Shown here one piece after another: positions 27,874-37,176 of a stretch of DNA of 64,000 nt. Both the position numbers and the translations under genes were made by a program. The DNA is from Yoonia tamlensis (GTDB taxonomy: Bacteria > Pseudomonadota > Alphaproteobacteria > Rhodobacterales > Rhodobacteraceae), in the NCBI RefSeq assembly GCF_900115105.1, contig NZ_FOYP01000001.1, positions 2,134,097 through 2,198,096 on the forward strand. The letters are read 5' to 3'. Every line of letters begins with the position of its first letter. Positions within the stretch are counted from its first letter, which is position 1. The notes beneath the pieces were generated by a model. That model was given only the letters and a program-made list of their open reading frames with translations, had not been told where the DNA came from and ran no database searches.

Positions 27874-28293
27874 ATGAACGATGATGCCCCGCTGACCGCC
27901 CAAGACGCGCTTGCCGCGCTGATGATTGCCGTCTCTGCCTCGGATGAAAACATCCGCACGTCGGAATTGGTCAAGATCAGCAACGCGATCAACATGCTGC
28001 CCGTTTTCGCGGGCTACGACCCTGAACGCCTGCCGCGCATGTCGAAAATGGTGTTTGACCTGCTTGAACAGGAAGACGGGCTGGAAGCTCTGTTCGGCCT
28101 GATTCGCGATGCGCTGCCCGAACGGCTGTTTGAAACCGCCTATGCGCTGTCGTGCGATGTGGCCGCAGCTGACGGGCGGATCGAGGACCAAGAGGGCCGG
28201 ATGCTTGAAGAGATTCGCGAGGAGCTATCGCTGGACCGTCTGCATGCCGCTGCGATTGAACGCGGTGCGCGCGCGCGCCACCTGACGATCTAG
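27874..28293 (+). CDS. TerB-family (tellurite-resistance-like) protein
   Basis: The 139-residue all-helical product has the TerB layout: LTAQDALAALMIAVSASDENI at the N-terminus and SCDVAAADGRIEDQEGRMLEEI in the second half, each with an acidic loop that binds divalent metal in related proteins. It carries no transmembrane segment, so it is cytoplasmic. Other ter genes are absent, so a tellurite role should not be assumed. The ATG has AAAGGAAAC upstream. It is divergent from lysK and ends 3 bases before the convergent dacB stop. Confidence 0.85.
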   Translation: MNDDAPLTAQDALAALMIAVSASDENIRTSELVKISNAINMLPVFAGYDPERLPRMSKMVFDLLEQEDGLEALFGLIRDALPERLFETAYALSCDVAAADGRIEDQEGRMLEEIREELSLDRLHAAAIERGARARHLTI

Positions 28294-28296
28294 CCG

Positions 28297-29763
28297 CTAA
28301 AGCACCCAGTGCCGCAAGAGCCGGTGCTGCAAATTGCGCGCGATGCGGTTCCATTGCTGCGCGCCGGTGGGCGGCTCTGCGCCTTCAAGCTTGCCGCGTT
28401 CGCGCGCCGCCAGATCAGAGGCAAAAATCGTAAAGGCGCAGATGCGCCCGTCAGGTCTGCGTAAATATCCCGCCAGATTGGATACGAAATTCAGCGTCCC
28501 CGTTTTTGCCTGCACCGCACCCTGCGCTGCGACAATCGTATCGCCCTGCTGATCGCGCAGCGGAATTTCCTTCATCAGCGGGTGCAGGGTCGCGGGCACA
28601 TCGGCGGAGGTCAGAAATTGCACCATCTCGGTAGGGGTCAGGCGCGATGCGTCGCCCAAGCCGGAGTGATCCGCAAACAGCGGCGTGATCCCGCCAGCGC
28701 GGCGTGTCGCCCAGCGCCCCATGCGCGCCGCGCTGGCACGCAGCCCCCATTTTTGGCCGGTCTGCGCAATCGTCGTTGCCAGCCCTGCCGCCTCGGCGGT
28801 GATGTTGGTCGAATAACGCATCATCGCGCGCATCATCTCTGGCAGGGCTTCGCTTTGGAATGCCGTCAATTTGGTCGCCCCTGCCGGAATCGCGGCAATT
28901 TCTTTGGGGGCTTTCAACCTGATCCCGTGGCTACGTGCGAAGGTCGCAAAGACCTCTCCGGCGTATAGCGCGGGGTGGCGCACCGGCAACCACCGCGACC
29001 CCGCATCATTCAGCGCGCTGCGCGCCACCGTCCACTGATCCGCCTGCCCAAGGTCGCGGTAGGTAAACACCGGATCATTGCGATCCGCGATTGTGATCCG
29101 CGATGTTGTCACCGCAGGGCGGTAGTTTTCGCTGCGCGCGTCCATAAAGGTCGCAAAGTCATCTGCCTCGCGTTTCCATTCAAAATGCACGCGGTTGAAA
29201 TTTAGGTTCAGTCCGGTGATCGTCGGATTATAGCCGAGGTAATCCAGCTGGCTGTCGTCGATTTCGTCGAGATTTGTCAGCGCGTCATCCCAGACATGAA
29301 ATTCGCCCGTCACCTGCGCGATGCCCGCTGCGCGCAGTTGCTGCGCAAGCGTGGCCAGTTGATCGGTCACAAGGTTCGGATCACCACCGCCCGCTAAAAT
29401 CAAATCACCATCCAAAATCCCATCTAATACCGGACCATCTGCAAAAATAGCGGTCTCGAACTGGAATTGCGGCCCAAGATGTTCAAGCGCGTATAGTGCA
29501 GTAAATGCTTTGGTCACGCTGGCGGGTGGATGCCTGAAACCGGCGTCAAATGCGTCAATAACCTCGCCTGTCTGCGCATCGGCCAGCACGGCGCCCACTG
29601 CGCCGGTCACGCCCGATGTGGCGATCATCTGTGCCAGTGAATTGCCCGAAAACGGGCGCGCGACGGGGCGCAATGACATCATCGGCGCTTCGGCCCAAGC
29701 CGCGGTTGCGCTGCTGGCCACAGCCCCCAGCAACATGGCGCGCCGTGTCAGCCGCATCACCAT
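28297..29763 (-). CDS. dacB: D-alanyl-D-alanine carboxypeptidase/endopeptidase (PBP4 type)
   Basis: This class C penicillin-binding protein trims or cleaves peptidoglycan cross-bridges in the periplasm. The 488-residue product has the three active-site motifs in order: SVTK (about residues 82-85), STN (about 317) and KTG (about 420). The N-terminus [24 protein letters not shown] has an Arg-Arg pair before a hydrophobic core and AWA cleavage site, compatible with Tat export. The ATG overlaps the end of nadD by 7 bases, so the two are translationally coupled. A Tat-dependent PBP4 is not usual, but the RR could also simply be a Sec n-region. Confidence 0.93.
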   Translation of the reverse strand: MVMRLTRRAMLLGAVASSATAAWAEAPMMSLRPVARPFSGNSLAQMIATSGVTGAVGAVLADAQTGEVIDAFDAGFRHPPASVTKAFTALYALEHLGPQFQFETAIFADGPVLDGILDGDLILAGGGDPNLVTDQLATLAQQLRAAGIAQVTGEFHVWDDALTNLDEIDDSQLDYLGYNPTITGLNLNFNRVHFEWKREADDFATFMDARSENYRPAVTTSRITIADRNDPVFTYRDLGQADQWTVARSALNDAGSRWLPVRHPALYAGEVFATFARSHGIRLKAPKEIAAIPAGATKLTAFQSEALPEMMRAMMRYSTNITAEAAGLATTIAQTGQKWGLRASAARMGRWATRRAGGITPLFADHSGLGDASRLTPTEMVQFLTSADVPATLHPLMKEIPLRDQQGDTIVAAQGAVQAKTGTLNFVSNLAGYLRRPDGRICAFTIFASDLAARERGKLEGAEPPTGAQQWNRIARNLQHRLLRHWVL

Positions 29764-30350
29764 CCGCCCCGCGCGCGGATTGCTGTCGATGATGCATCCG
29801 ACATCGGCACATTCACAAATGACCAGACAGGCGCAGGCAGTCGCCCGATGATATGGCTGGCGCGGCTGGGCAGTTTCGCTTGCGCATAGACCTTTGCGGT
29901 TTTCGACATCCTTGCTGCGATCCGGTCACCGGGGCGCGCAATCACACCAATCGGCACATTGTCGATGATCCAGCGCCAATCCTGCCAAAGGTGGAACTGC
30001 GCCAGATTATCCGCCCCCATCAGCCAGACAAAGCGCACGCCCGCGTAGCGGCGCTGCAAAGCGCGCAGCGTTTGTGCGGTGTAACGGGTGCCTAGTTGCG
30101 CCTCGATCCCGGTCACCCGCACGCGCGGGTGCTGCATCATGGCGCGGCTGGCTTGGATACGTGCGCCCAGCGGCGCAGGCCCGTTAAGCTTGAGCGGATT
30201 GCCCGGGCTTACCAGCCACCAGACCTGATCCAGCCCGAACCGTTTCAGCGCGGCCTTGGTGATATGCACATGCCCCGCATGCGGCGGATCAAATGACCCC
30301 CCAAGCAGCCCGATCACTTGCCCCGGTTTTGCGGTTGGAAATCCGTCCAC
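29757..30350 (-). CDS. nadD: Nicotinate-nucleotide adenylyltransferase
   Basis: NadD adenylates nicotinate mononucleotide in NAD synthesis. The 197-residue product has the nucleotidyltransferase motif [14 protein letters not shown] (about residues 17-30, HxGH type) and the C-terminal [14 protein letters not shown], equivalent to the ISSTxIR motif. The frame opens at a TTG 36 bases earlier, but a GTG at 30350 preceded by CGGAG 8 bases upstream fits better. It overlaps dacB by 7 bases. Confidence 0.94.
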   Translation of the reverse strand: MDGFPTAKPGQVIGLLGGSFDPPHAGHVHITKAALKRFGLDQVWWLVSPGNPLKLNGPAPLGARIQASRAMMQHPRVRVTGIEAQLGTRYTAQTLRALQRRYAGVRFVWLMGADNLAQFHLWQDWRWIIDNVPIGVIARPGDRIAARMSKTAKVYAQAKLPSRASHIIGRLPAPVWSFVNVPMSDASSTAIRARGGW

Positions 30351-30463
30351 TGTTATTTCTCCGCTCAACCTTGGATCACAGGACAAAACACCATGCGCAA
30401 GGGCGCATATTTGCTTGTTTTAGACAGATTTTTCGCGGGTGCAAAGGGGTTCTGCCCGCGCGG

Positions 30464-31300
30464 TCATTCTGCTTTGCTATAGCGCATGAATGCAAATTGC
30501 CGGCTGTCAGGCGCCCAGCAAGGCACGTTGATTGTGCCTTGGCCACCCCAGAGGGTCACCAATTCGCGCGATGCACCACCACCTGCGGGCATCATGCGCA
30601 GCGCCACGTCCAACCCAGCGGGATGGCCTTGGGTGCCTGCCGGATAAGCCAGATAAAGCACCTGCGCCCCATCCGGACTGGGATGCGGGAACCAGTTGAC
30701 CGCCGCGTCATCAGTCATCTGTGTCAGATCGGTCCCATTGGGCCGAATGCGCCACAAATCAACCTGCCCGTCACGTTCGCCGTTAAACCATATCCACGCC
30801 CCATCCGGCGAATAATCCGGCCCGTCGATGTGTTCAAAGCTGTCGATCACACAGGTTTCGGCCCCGCCACTCGCCGCACAGGTAAACAGCCCGTAAGCCA
30901 CCCCGCGCTTGGCCGCATAGGCCAATGTGACCCCATCAGGAGACCAGCCGTGCCAATAGGATGGGGTATGCTCCGTCACCCGCTGCGGGGTGCCGCCTGT
31001 GATTGGCAGGGTATAGATGCAGCTTTGCACGGTCAGGCTGCTGTCGCTGATCACCAGCCGCCTGCCATCTGGCGAAATCCCGTGATCATTGTTGCAGGCC
31101 TGCGCAAAGCCGGTGTCGATCAGTTGGAGTGCAGGCGCATCAAGCGGCACTTTGAACAACTGCCCGCCGCCATTGACGACAAGATAGCCATCCTTGTGCC
31201 AGTTCGGCGCCTCGATATGACCGGCATGGTCAAGCAAGACCCTGACGCTGCCCGCGTCACAGTCAAAAATGCACAGTTGGCTGCGTAGGGTGGATTTCAA
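30464..31300 (-). CDS. PD40/TolB-like beta-propeller protein
   Basis: The 278-residue product has at least five PD40-type blades, each marked by a variant of SPDG: ISPDGRRLVISD, WSPDGVTLAYAA, YSPDGAWIWFNG, PSPDGAQVLYLA and WAPDSRQFAFMR. Propellers of this kind act as binding scaffolds or as lyases on oligosaccharides; no active-site motif was identified. There is no signal peptide. It starts with TTG in a TTGA overlap with the stop of the GH43 gene, and its first seven codons are made from a small palindromic repeat element. The tight linkage suggests a role in the same sugar pathway (inference). Confidence 0.8.
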   Translation of the reverse strand: MKSTLRSQLCIFDCDAGSVRVLLDHAGHIEAPNWHKDGYLVVNGGGQLFKVPLDAPALQLIDTGFAQACNNDHGISPDGRRLVISDSSLTVQSCIYTLPITGGTPQRVTEHTPSYWHGWSPDGVTLAYAAKRGVAYGLFTCAASGGAETCVIDSFEHIDGPDYSPDGAWIWFNGERDGQVDLWRIRPNGTDLTQMTDDAAVNWFPHPSPDGAQVLYLAYPAGTQGHPAGLDVALRMMPAGGGASRELVTLWGGQGTINVPCWAPDSRQFAFMRYSKAE

Positions 31301-31306
31301 TCCACC
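31284..31306 (+). repeat. Copy 1 of a GTAGGGTGGAT palindrome
   Basis: CGTAGGGTGGATT then TCAATCCACC: the arms GGTGGATT/AATCCACC are perfect, with a 2-base centre. On the minus strand it contains the TGA stop of the GH43 gene and the TTG start of the propeller gene. A second copy lies at 43651-43673. It resembles REP-like interspersed palindromes. Confidence 0.7.
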
Positions 31307-32892
31307 GCCCCCGGCAGATAGTCAAAGCGGGTAAACCGAGCCTCCTTGCCTTGGCCGGTTTGGTCAAACGCGACCATGCCCACAAAGGCACCGGTGAACG
31401 ATCCATGTTCGCCGCGTCCGCCTTCGTCCGAAATCACTGCCGCATTCAACGCCGGCCCGAAAGCCACCCAATCGCCGGACTGGCGATAATAGAACTGCTG
31501 GGTTGCGCCGTTGACATCAACAGCCAGTTCAATTGGCCCCGCGTCCAGCGCAATGTCATCTGCAGGATAGGTCAGCGCTCCGTCCGGCCAATCACCCGGG
31601 CAAGACATCAGGCTAAGCACAGGCCCAACATCCGCCGCATGGGTGACAAGCACCGCGTGGAATTTATGGCGGTTGTAATAGGTCGTCAGCCCCGCGGCCT
31701 GCTGATAGCTCTGCGCCGTGATATCCACACGCGTTTGCGCGCGGTAGGCGTGATGTTCCTGACGGCGCGCTACCAGCGCCTGTTCGAACCAGCTACCAAT
31801 GCTTTCGCGCCCGATCAGCACCAGCGCGTCAGGATCGTGGCGCATGATCCGCTCAGGGTGCGGGGTGCGCAGCCATTGGAATTCAGGCGGCAATGCGCCG
31901 CCCAGTTCGCGCTGCACTGGCGCGGGCAGGCGCAGGGTAGCGGCGACAGGTGCAGGCACCTGCACGCGCGGCACCGTGCCGCCGGATTTCAGATAAAGCC
32001 AATCATCGCGCCAGATGACTTCTTCAATGCCGGTTTCACGGCCAAGCGCGCAAAACGGCCCGTCCGGCCCTTGCAACGGGCGGCCCATCAAAAACGTATG
32101 GTAATGCGCGCCCCAATGGGTTTCGACATATTGGCCGTGGCCCGTGCGCTGGATCGGGCCGTCAGAATCTTCGGCACAGATCACATGTAGATCGGGGTGG
32201 TTTTCATAAGGCCCCCAGATATCGCGGGACCGCGCTAGCGTGACGGCGTGGTTGTAGCCTGTGCCGCCCTCGGCAGTGGTCAGGTAGTAATAGCCGTTGC
32301 GCTGGAACATATGCGGGGCCTCTGTCAGCCCGCGCTTTGTGCCCGCGTAGATGTTTTTGACCGGACCGAACAGGCCCTTTTCGGGCGACCATTCTTGCAG
32401 CAGGATCCCGTCAAAGGCGTCATTGGCCGGATTGCAGCCCGATCCTTTGCGGCGGTGGTTCCACTGCATGTTCATGAAATACTTGCGGCCATCGCTGTCA
32501 TGAAACAGCGACGGATCAAAGCCGCTGGCGTTCACAAACCACGGGTCGGTCCAGTCACCGTCAATCGTTTCGCAAGTTGTGATGTAGTTCGGCGCATCCT
32601 TGAACGCGCCGTCCAGCCGTTTCACATCCGTGTAGACCAGCCAGAATTTGCCGTCAGCATAGGATAGGCAAGGCGCCCAAATCCCGCAGCTGTCACCATT
32701 GCCGCGCATATCCAAAAGGGCGGCGCGGTTCAACGGCCGCGCCACCAGATCCCAATTCACCAAGTCGCGTGAATGATAAATCTGTACGCCCGGATACCAT
32801 TCAAATGTGGACACGGCGATATAGTAATCTTCGCCAACACGGCAAAACGAAGGGTCCGCATTAAACCCTGGTAGAATCGGATTCTGGATCAT
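31297..32892 (-). CDS. Glycoside hydrolase family 43 beta-xylosidase-like enzyme
   Basis: The 531-residue product is a two-domain GH43 enzyme: an N-terminal five-bladed propeller with the three acids of the family, Asp13 (GFNADPSF), Asp126 (GFDPSLFHD) and Glu191 (LTEAPHMF), and a C-terminal beta-sandwich of about 200 residues. It should remove xylose or arabinose from the ends of oligosaccharides. The lack of a signal peptide indicates that it works in the cytoplasm on imported oligomers. The ATG giving MIQNPILPGF has GGGGG upstream. It lies between the aldo/keto reductase and propeller genes on the same strand. Confidence 0.92.
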   Translation of the reverse strand: MIQNPILPGFNADPSFCRVGEDYYIAVSTFEWYPGVQIYHSRDLVNWDLVARPLNRAALLDMRGNGDSCGIWAPCLSYADGKFWLVYTDVKRLDGAFKDAPNYITTCETIDGDWTDPWFVNASGFDPSLFHDSDGRKYFMNMQWNHRRKGSGCNPANDAFDGILLQEWSPEKGLFGPVKNIYAGTKRGLTEAPHMFQRNGYYYLTTAEGGTGYNHAVTLARSRDIWGPYENHPDLHVICAEDSDGPIQRTGHGQYVETHWGAHYHTFLMGRPLQGPDGPFCALGRETGIEEVIWRDDWLYLKSGGTVPRVQVPAPVAATLRLPAPVQRELGGALPPEFQWLRTPHPERIMRHDPDALVLIGRESIGSWFEQALVARRQEHHAYRAQTRVDITAQSYQQAAGLTTYYNRHKFHAVLVTHAADVGPVLSLMSCPGDWPDGALTYPADDIALDAGPIELAVDVNGATQQFYYRQSGDWVAFGPALNAAVISDEGGRGEHGSFTGAFVGMVAFDQTGQGKEARFTRFDYLPGAVD

Positions 32893-32906
32893 GGTTGCCC
32901 CCTTTG

Positions 32907-33932
32907 CTATTCCGACGACTTGGCCCAAAGGTTGATCTGTTCCTCATCGGCATAGGTGTCGATCAGCGCCAATTCTTCGGCGCTAAAGTCGAGGTTCCCC
33001 ACCGCGCCAACACAGTCTTCGACCTGGCTTGGCTTGGACGCGCCGATCAGCGCCGTGGTAATGCCACCTTCGCGCAGCACCCATGCAATCGCCATCTGCG
33101 CGAGGGTCTGGCCACGGCTTTCGGCGAGTTCGTTCAACTTACGGATATTAGCGATTGCGCGTTCCGACAGCATTGCCGGCGCCAGTGATTTGCCTTGGCT
33201 GGCACGGCTGTCCGCAGGGATGCCACCCAGATATTTCTTCGTCAGCATCCCTTGGGCAAGCGGGGTAAAGGCGATAGAGCCAACGCCAAGCTCTTGCAAT
33301 GTGTCTTTCAACCCGTCTCGTTCGACCCAACGGTTGAGCATATTATAAGACGGCTGATGGATCAGACAGGGGGTGCCCAGATCGTTCAGGATCGCGACAG
33401 CTTCGCGGGTGCGTTCAGCATTATAGGATGAAATCCCCGCATAAAGCGCGCGACCAGAACGCACGATGTAATCTAAAGCACCCATCGTTTCCTCAAGCGG
33501 AGTGTCAGGATCAAACCGGTGCGAATAGAAAATATCGACGTAATCCAGCCCCATCCGTTTGAGCGACTGGTCGCACGACGACACCAGATATTTACGGCTG
33601 CCCCATTCGCCATATGGGCCGGGCCACATGCCATAGCCCGCCTTGGAGCTGATGATCAGCTCGTCACGGTAGCCTTTGAAATCCTCGGCAAGAATCGACC
33701 CGAACGCATGTTCGGCTGACCCCGCAGGCGGGCCATAGTTATTGGCCAGATCGAAATGGGTGATCCCGTTGTCAAAGGCTGTGCGGCAAATTGCCTGTTT
33801 GGTCGCATGCGGCGTGTCGTGGCCAAAATTATGCCAAAGCCCAAGCGAGATTGCAGGCAATTTGACGCCTGATTTTCCGCAGCGGCGGTAAACCATCTTT
33901 TCATAGCGGTTTTCGGCGGGCACATATGTCAT
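32907..33932 (-). CDS. Aldo/keto reductase, glyceraldehyde-3-phosphate-reductase-like
   Basis: The 341-residue product has the aldo/keto reductase catalytic tetrad: Asp and Tyr in FDLANNYGPP, Lys in ISSKAGYG and His in YSHRFDPDTP. The Shaker-beta-like opening and the insertion GMWPGPYGEWGSRKY are typical of the MgrA/YghZ subgroup, which reduces L-glyceraldehyde 3-phosphate and related aldehydes with NADPH. Start MTYVPAENRYEK is preceded by GGGGAGGA. It is the first gene of the three-gene run AKR, GH43, propeller. Confidence 0.93.
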   Translation of the reverse strand: MTYVPAENRYEKMVYRRCGKSGVKLPAISLGLWHNFGHDTPHATKQAICRTAFDNGITHFDLANNYGPPAGSAEHAFGSILAEDFKGYRDELIISSKAGYGMWPGPYGEWGSRKYLVSSCDQSLKRMGLDYVDIFYSHRFDPDTPLEETMGALDYIVRSGRALYAGISSYNAERTREAVAILNDLGTPCLIHQPSYNMLNRWVERDGLKDTLQELGVGSIAFTPLAQGMLTKKYLGGIPADSRASQGKSLAPAMLSERAIANIRKLNELAESRGQTLAQMAIAWVLREGGITTALIGASKPSQVEDCVGAVGNLDFSAEELALIDTYADEEQINLWAKSSE

Positions 33933-34083
33933 AGGATTTCCTCCCCTATATCGATTTCGGAGCAAGCGACCACGCCGCGCGCCCGATGTCAACGCCATGC
34001 GCAGAAAACACCCTGCCGCGGTGAATGATAAATCGCCAGAGTTGGTACTTTTCATTGGTCCCAGCCCATGCAAATCTGCCGCC

Positions 34084-35016
34084 ATGACACAGATGATAAC
34101 CCGCGCCGGGCAGGCGATTTCACAGATCACATTCGGCACCATGCAATTTGGCGGCACTGCCGATGAAAAGGCAAGCCGTGCAATGTTTGACTCCGCCCGT
34201 ACGGCAGGAATTAACCATTTCGATACGGCCGTTGGTTACACAAATGGTGCATCAGAAACCATTTTGGGCCGCATGATCAAAGACAAGCGCGATGATCTGT
34301 TTATCGCAAGCAAGCTTGGCTACATCGGTGGCACGGGGCGGCAGAACCTGGCTGACCAATTTGACCGCAGCCGCCGCCAGCTGAATGAAGATGCGGTTGA
34401 TCTTTTGTATCTGCACCGCTTTGACCCTGAAACGCCGCTTGCTGAAACCTTTGAAACGCTGGCGCAGCTGCAATCAAACGGGTTGATCCGCTATATTGGT
34501 GTCTCGAACTATGCGGCCTGGCAGGTGATGAAAGCGCAGGCTGTCGCCAAAGCGCTTGGCACCAAGATCGACGCAATCCAGCCGATGTATAGCCTCGTGA
34601 AACGCCAATCCGAGGTCGAGATTATCCCGATGGCCGATGATCAAGACATCACAGTCGTGCCCTATTCGCCGCTGGGCGGAGGGCTGCTGACGGGCAAATA
34701 CGCGGCGGGCGGCACGGGGCGATTGACCGAAGATTCGCGGTATAAAGCACGCTACGATCAGGCATGGATGCATGACACGGCGCGCGAACTTACAGCGCTT
34801 GCGGCAGAATTGGGTACAAGCCCCGCGACCCTTGCGGTGGCGTGGGTCAAGACCCACCCTACGGCGCCGCGCCCGATTATTTCTGCGCGCAACGCCACGC
34901 AATTGGCCCCGTCACTGGCCGCGCAGGGCTTTGATATGTCCCCAGAACTATACGCAAAAATCACCGCGCTCAGCGTGGCCCCGGCCCTTGCCACTGACCG
35001 ATTGGAAGAAGCATGA
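34084..35016 (+). CDS. Aldo/keto reductase
   Basis: The 310-residue product has the aldo/keto reductase tetrad: Asp/Tyr in HFDTAVGYTNG, Lys in ASKLGYIG and His in YLHRFDPETP, followed by VVPYSPLGGGLLTGKY of the cofactor-binding region. The substrate is unknown. It is divergent from the other aldo/keto reductase (151 bp apart) and shares the 4-base ATGA overlap with the FAD oxidoreductase, so the two are coupled. A start 87 bases earlier is open but lacks support. Confidence 0.9.
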   Translation: MTQMITRAGQAISQITFGTMQFGGTADEKASRAMFDSARTAGINHFDTAVGYTNGASETILGRMIKDKRDDLFIASKLGYIGGTGRQNLADQFDRSRRQLNEDAVDLLYLHRFDPETPLAETFETLAQLQSNGLIRYIGVSNYAAWQVMKAQAVAKALGTKIDAIQPMYSLVKRQSEVEIIPMADDQDITVVPYSPLGGGLLTGKYAAGGTGRLTEDSRYKARYDQAWMHDTARELTALAAELGTSPATLAVAWVKTHPTAPRPIISARNATQLAPSLAAQGFDMSPELYAKITALSVAPALATDRLEEA

Positions 35017-36083
35017 TCGACTTTCTGATTATCGGCGGCGGGATCGCTGGCATATCTGCGGCAGCGCGGCTCAGCGCATTGGGCAGCGTCACGCTGCTCG
35101 AAAGCGAAGACGCGCTGGCCTATCACGCCTCGGGCCGCTCTGCCGCCCTTTATGAACGCAACTACGGCAAGCCCGCGACCGTGGCGCTCAACGCGGCCTC
35201 ATATGACTATCACAAAGCGGCTGAAGTCCTCAGCCCGCGTGGGCTAATGCTTTTGGGGCGCGCGCATGACCAAGCCGCATTTGACGAGGATTTCGCGCAG
35301 ATGGGGCTGGAACGCATTACGCTGGATGAAGCCGCGGCGCATTTTCCAATTCTGGACCGCGCAGTTATCACCCAAGCGGGCTTTGACGACCGCGCGCAGG
35401 ACATCGACACGGACAGGCTGGTGCAGGCATTCGCGCGCACGGCCCGCGCAAATGGCGCGCGCATCGTCACAAAGGCAGCAGTGACCGCAATTTCGCGCGG
35501 GACCGGCGGCTGGGCTGTATCTTCGGCGACTGAAACCTACGACGCCAAAACAATTGTGAATGCCGCTGGCGGCTGGGTGGACCAGATCGCACAAATGGCA
35601 GGGATTGCGCCGCTGGGGTTCACACCGCTGCGCCGTTCAATGGCGCGCATTCCGGCACCCGACGGGATGGATGTCAGCACATGGCCGATGGTGTTTTCAG
35701 CGGGCGAAACATGGTACGCTAAACCCGATGCGGGCGCACTGATCGTCTCACCCGCCGACGAAGATCTGGTCACCCCCCATGATGTTTTCGCCGACGATAT
35801 GGTGCTGGCCGAAGGGCTGGCGCGTTTCGAAGAAAACGTCACAATGTCGGTCACAAGGTTGCTTGCCTCTTGGGCGGGGATGCGCACATTTGCGCCCGAC
35901 CGTACGCTTGTCTTGGGGCCGGACGCGCGCGATCCCGCGTTTATCTGGTGTGCGGGGCAAGGCGGCTATGGGATGCAATCGTCACCCGCAGCGAGCCAAC
36001 TGCTTGCCGATATTATCGCAGGCCGCACGCCCGAAATACCGGTCGAAATGGTCGCCGCACTTTCACCCAGCCGTTTCACATAA
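35013..36083 (+). CDS. FAD-dependent oxidoreductase (DAO family)
   Basis: The 356-residue product begins with the FAD-binding motif DFLIIGGGIAGISAAARL and ends with the second FAD contact WCAGQGGYGMQSSPAAS, both typical of D-amino-acid-oxidase-like enzymes such as glycine or sarcosine oxidases and deaminating dehydrogenases. The substrate is probably an amine or amino acid, but cannot be narrowed. Its start overlaps the preceding reductase (ATGA), and the GNAT gene follows after 10 bases. Confidence 0.88.
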   Translation: MIDFLIIGGGIAGISAAARLSALGSVTLLESEDALAYHASGRSAALYERNYGKPATVALNAASYDYHKAAEVLSPRGLMLLGRAHDQAAFDEDFAQMGLERITLDEAAAHFPILDRAVITQAGFDDRAQDIDTDRLVQAFARTARANGARIVTKAAVTAISRGTGGWAVSSATETYDAKTIVNAAGGWVDQIAQMAGIAPLGFTPLRRSMARIPAPDGMDVSTWPMVFSAGETWYAKPDAGALIVSPADEDLVTPHDVFADDMVLAEGLARFEENVTMSVTRLLASWAGMRTFAPDRTLVLGPDARDPAFIWCAGQGGYGMQSSPAASQLLADIIAGRTPEIPVEMVAALSPSRFT

Positions 36084-36093
36084 GAGCCAAGCC

Positions 36094-36819
36094 ATGACCC
36101 AGCACAAAAACCCGCAAGGCCAACCCATCGGCGCGCCCGTTCCCGAATGGACCGGCTGCGCACCAATTCCCCGCACCCCGATGCAGGGGCGCTATTGCGA
36201 TCTGGTGCCACTGGATGCGGCGCATAGCGCCGATCTATTTGCCGCCTTTGATGCCGATACCACTGGCACACTTTGGACCTATATGCCCGTCGGCCCCTTT
36301 GCCACGGCACAGGATTATGCCGCTTGGGTCGCCACCGCACAGCACAGTAAAGACCCGCTGTTTTTCACGATCATCGCCAAAGATGGCAGGCGGCCCGTGG
36401 GCGTTGCCAGTTTCTTGCGGATGGATCCGGCAAACGGCGTGGCCGAGGTCGGTTTCATCACCTTTGCCCCTGCCCTGCAACGCACCCCCGCCGCGACAGA
36501 GGCCATGTATCTGATGATGAAACGCGCCTTTGACCTAGGCTACCGTCGGTATGAATGGAAATGCGACGCGCTGAATGCACCGTCGCGCAAGGCCGCCGCG
36601 CGGCTGGGGTTTTCTTATGACGGGCTGTTCCGCCAAGCCACCGTTTACAAAGGGCGCAACCGCGACACCGCTTGGTTTTCGATTCTGGACAAGGACTGGC
36701 CCGCGCTGGATCAAGCATTCCAGCTTTGGCTGGCTGCGGAAAACTTCGGGCCAGACGGCCGCCAAAGACAGCGGTTTGGCGATTTGGCCCCGCAGCCAAA
36801 CAATAATCCAAACGATTGA
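36094..36819 (+). CDS. GNAT-family N-acetyltransferase
   Basis: The 241-residue product matches the RimJ/RimL-like GNAT group: an N-terminal extension (MTQHKNPQGQPIGAPVPEWT), then RYCDLVPLDAAHSADLFAAF, GVASFLRMDPANGVAEVGFI for the core strands, and ALNAPSRKAAARLGFSYDGL for the acetyl-CoA region. The frame is open far upstream inside the FAD oxidoreductase gene, but the ATG at 36094 is where GNAT similarity begins. Acceptor unknown. Confidence 0.88.
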   Translation: MTQHKNPQGQPIGAPVPEWTGCAPIPRTPMQGRYCDLVPLDAAHSADLFAAFDADTTGTLWTYMPVGPFATAQDYAAWVATAQHSKDPLFFTIIAKDGRRPVGVASFLRMDPANGVAEVGFITFAPALQRTPAATEAMYLMMKRAFDLGYRRYEWKCDALNAPSRKAAARLGFSYDGLFRQATVYKGRNRDTAWFSILDKDWPALDQAFQLWLAAENFGPDGRQRQRFGDLAPQPNNNPND

Positions 36820-36851
36820 AACTTCGCCTATAAAGGCCCATCTAGCGGCAC

Positions 36852-37151
36852 ATGACCCATCCTGCCCGCAAACCCGGCCGCGAACGTTTTGAACGCGAAT
36901 TTGCCAAAATCGCCGCACTGGCGCCTTGGATCAACCGTCTGCGCAAACCTGGCTGGATGATCCTGCGGGTCTTGCTGGGGCTTGTCCTGATTGCGGGTGG
37001 ATTTCTGGCGATCCTGCCGGTTTTCGGGCTTTGGATGATTCCGGTCGGGCTGTTGTTTCTGGCGATCGACATTCCGCCTTTGCAGGGGCCGATTGCCGCG
37101 CTTATCGTGCGCGCCCGCAGGCGTTGGCAACGGTTACGCAAGCCTTGGTAA
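36852..37151 (+). CDS. Small two-segment membrane protein (PGPGW-like)
   Basis: The 99-residue product has a basic N-terminus, two close hydrophobic segments (about 37-55 and 58-74: ILRVLLGLVLIAGGFLAILP, then FGLWMIPVGLLFLAIDIP) and a strongly basic C-terminal tail RARRRWQRLRKPW. The pattern recalls the family of short transmembrane proteins with a PGPGW motif, though that motif is degenerate here (PVFGLW). Function unknown. Confidence 0.65.
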   Translation: MTHPARKPGRERFEREFAKIAALAPWINRLRKPGWMILRVLLGLVLIAGGFLAILPVFGLWMIPVGLLFLAIDIPPLQGPIAALIVRARRRWQRLRKPW

Positions 37152-37176
37152 GATGCCAAGACTTGCGTCATCTTTG

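Noticed and set aside
35779-36093. Upstream extension of the GNAT reading frame
   Set aside because: It overlaps the FAD oxidoreductase gene, and GNAT similarity begins only at 36094.
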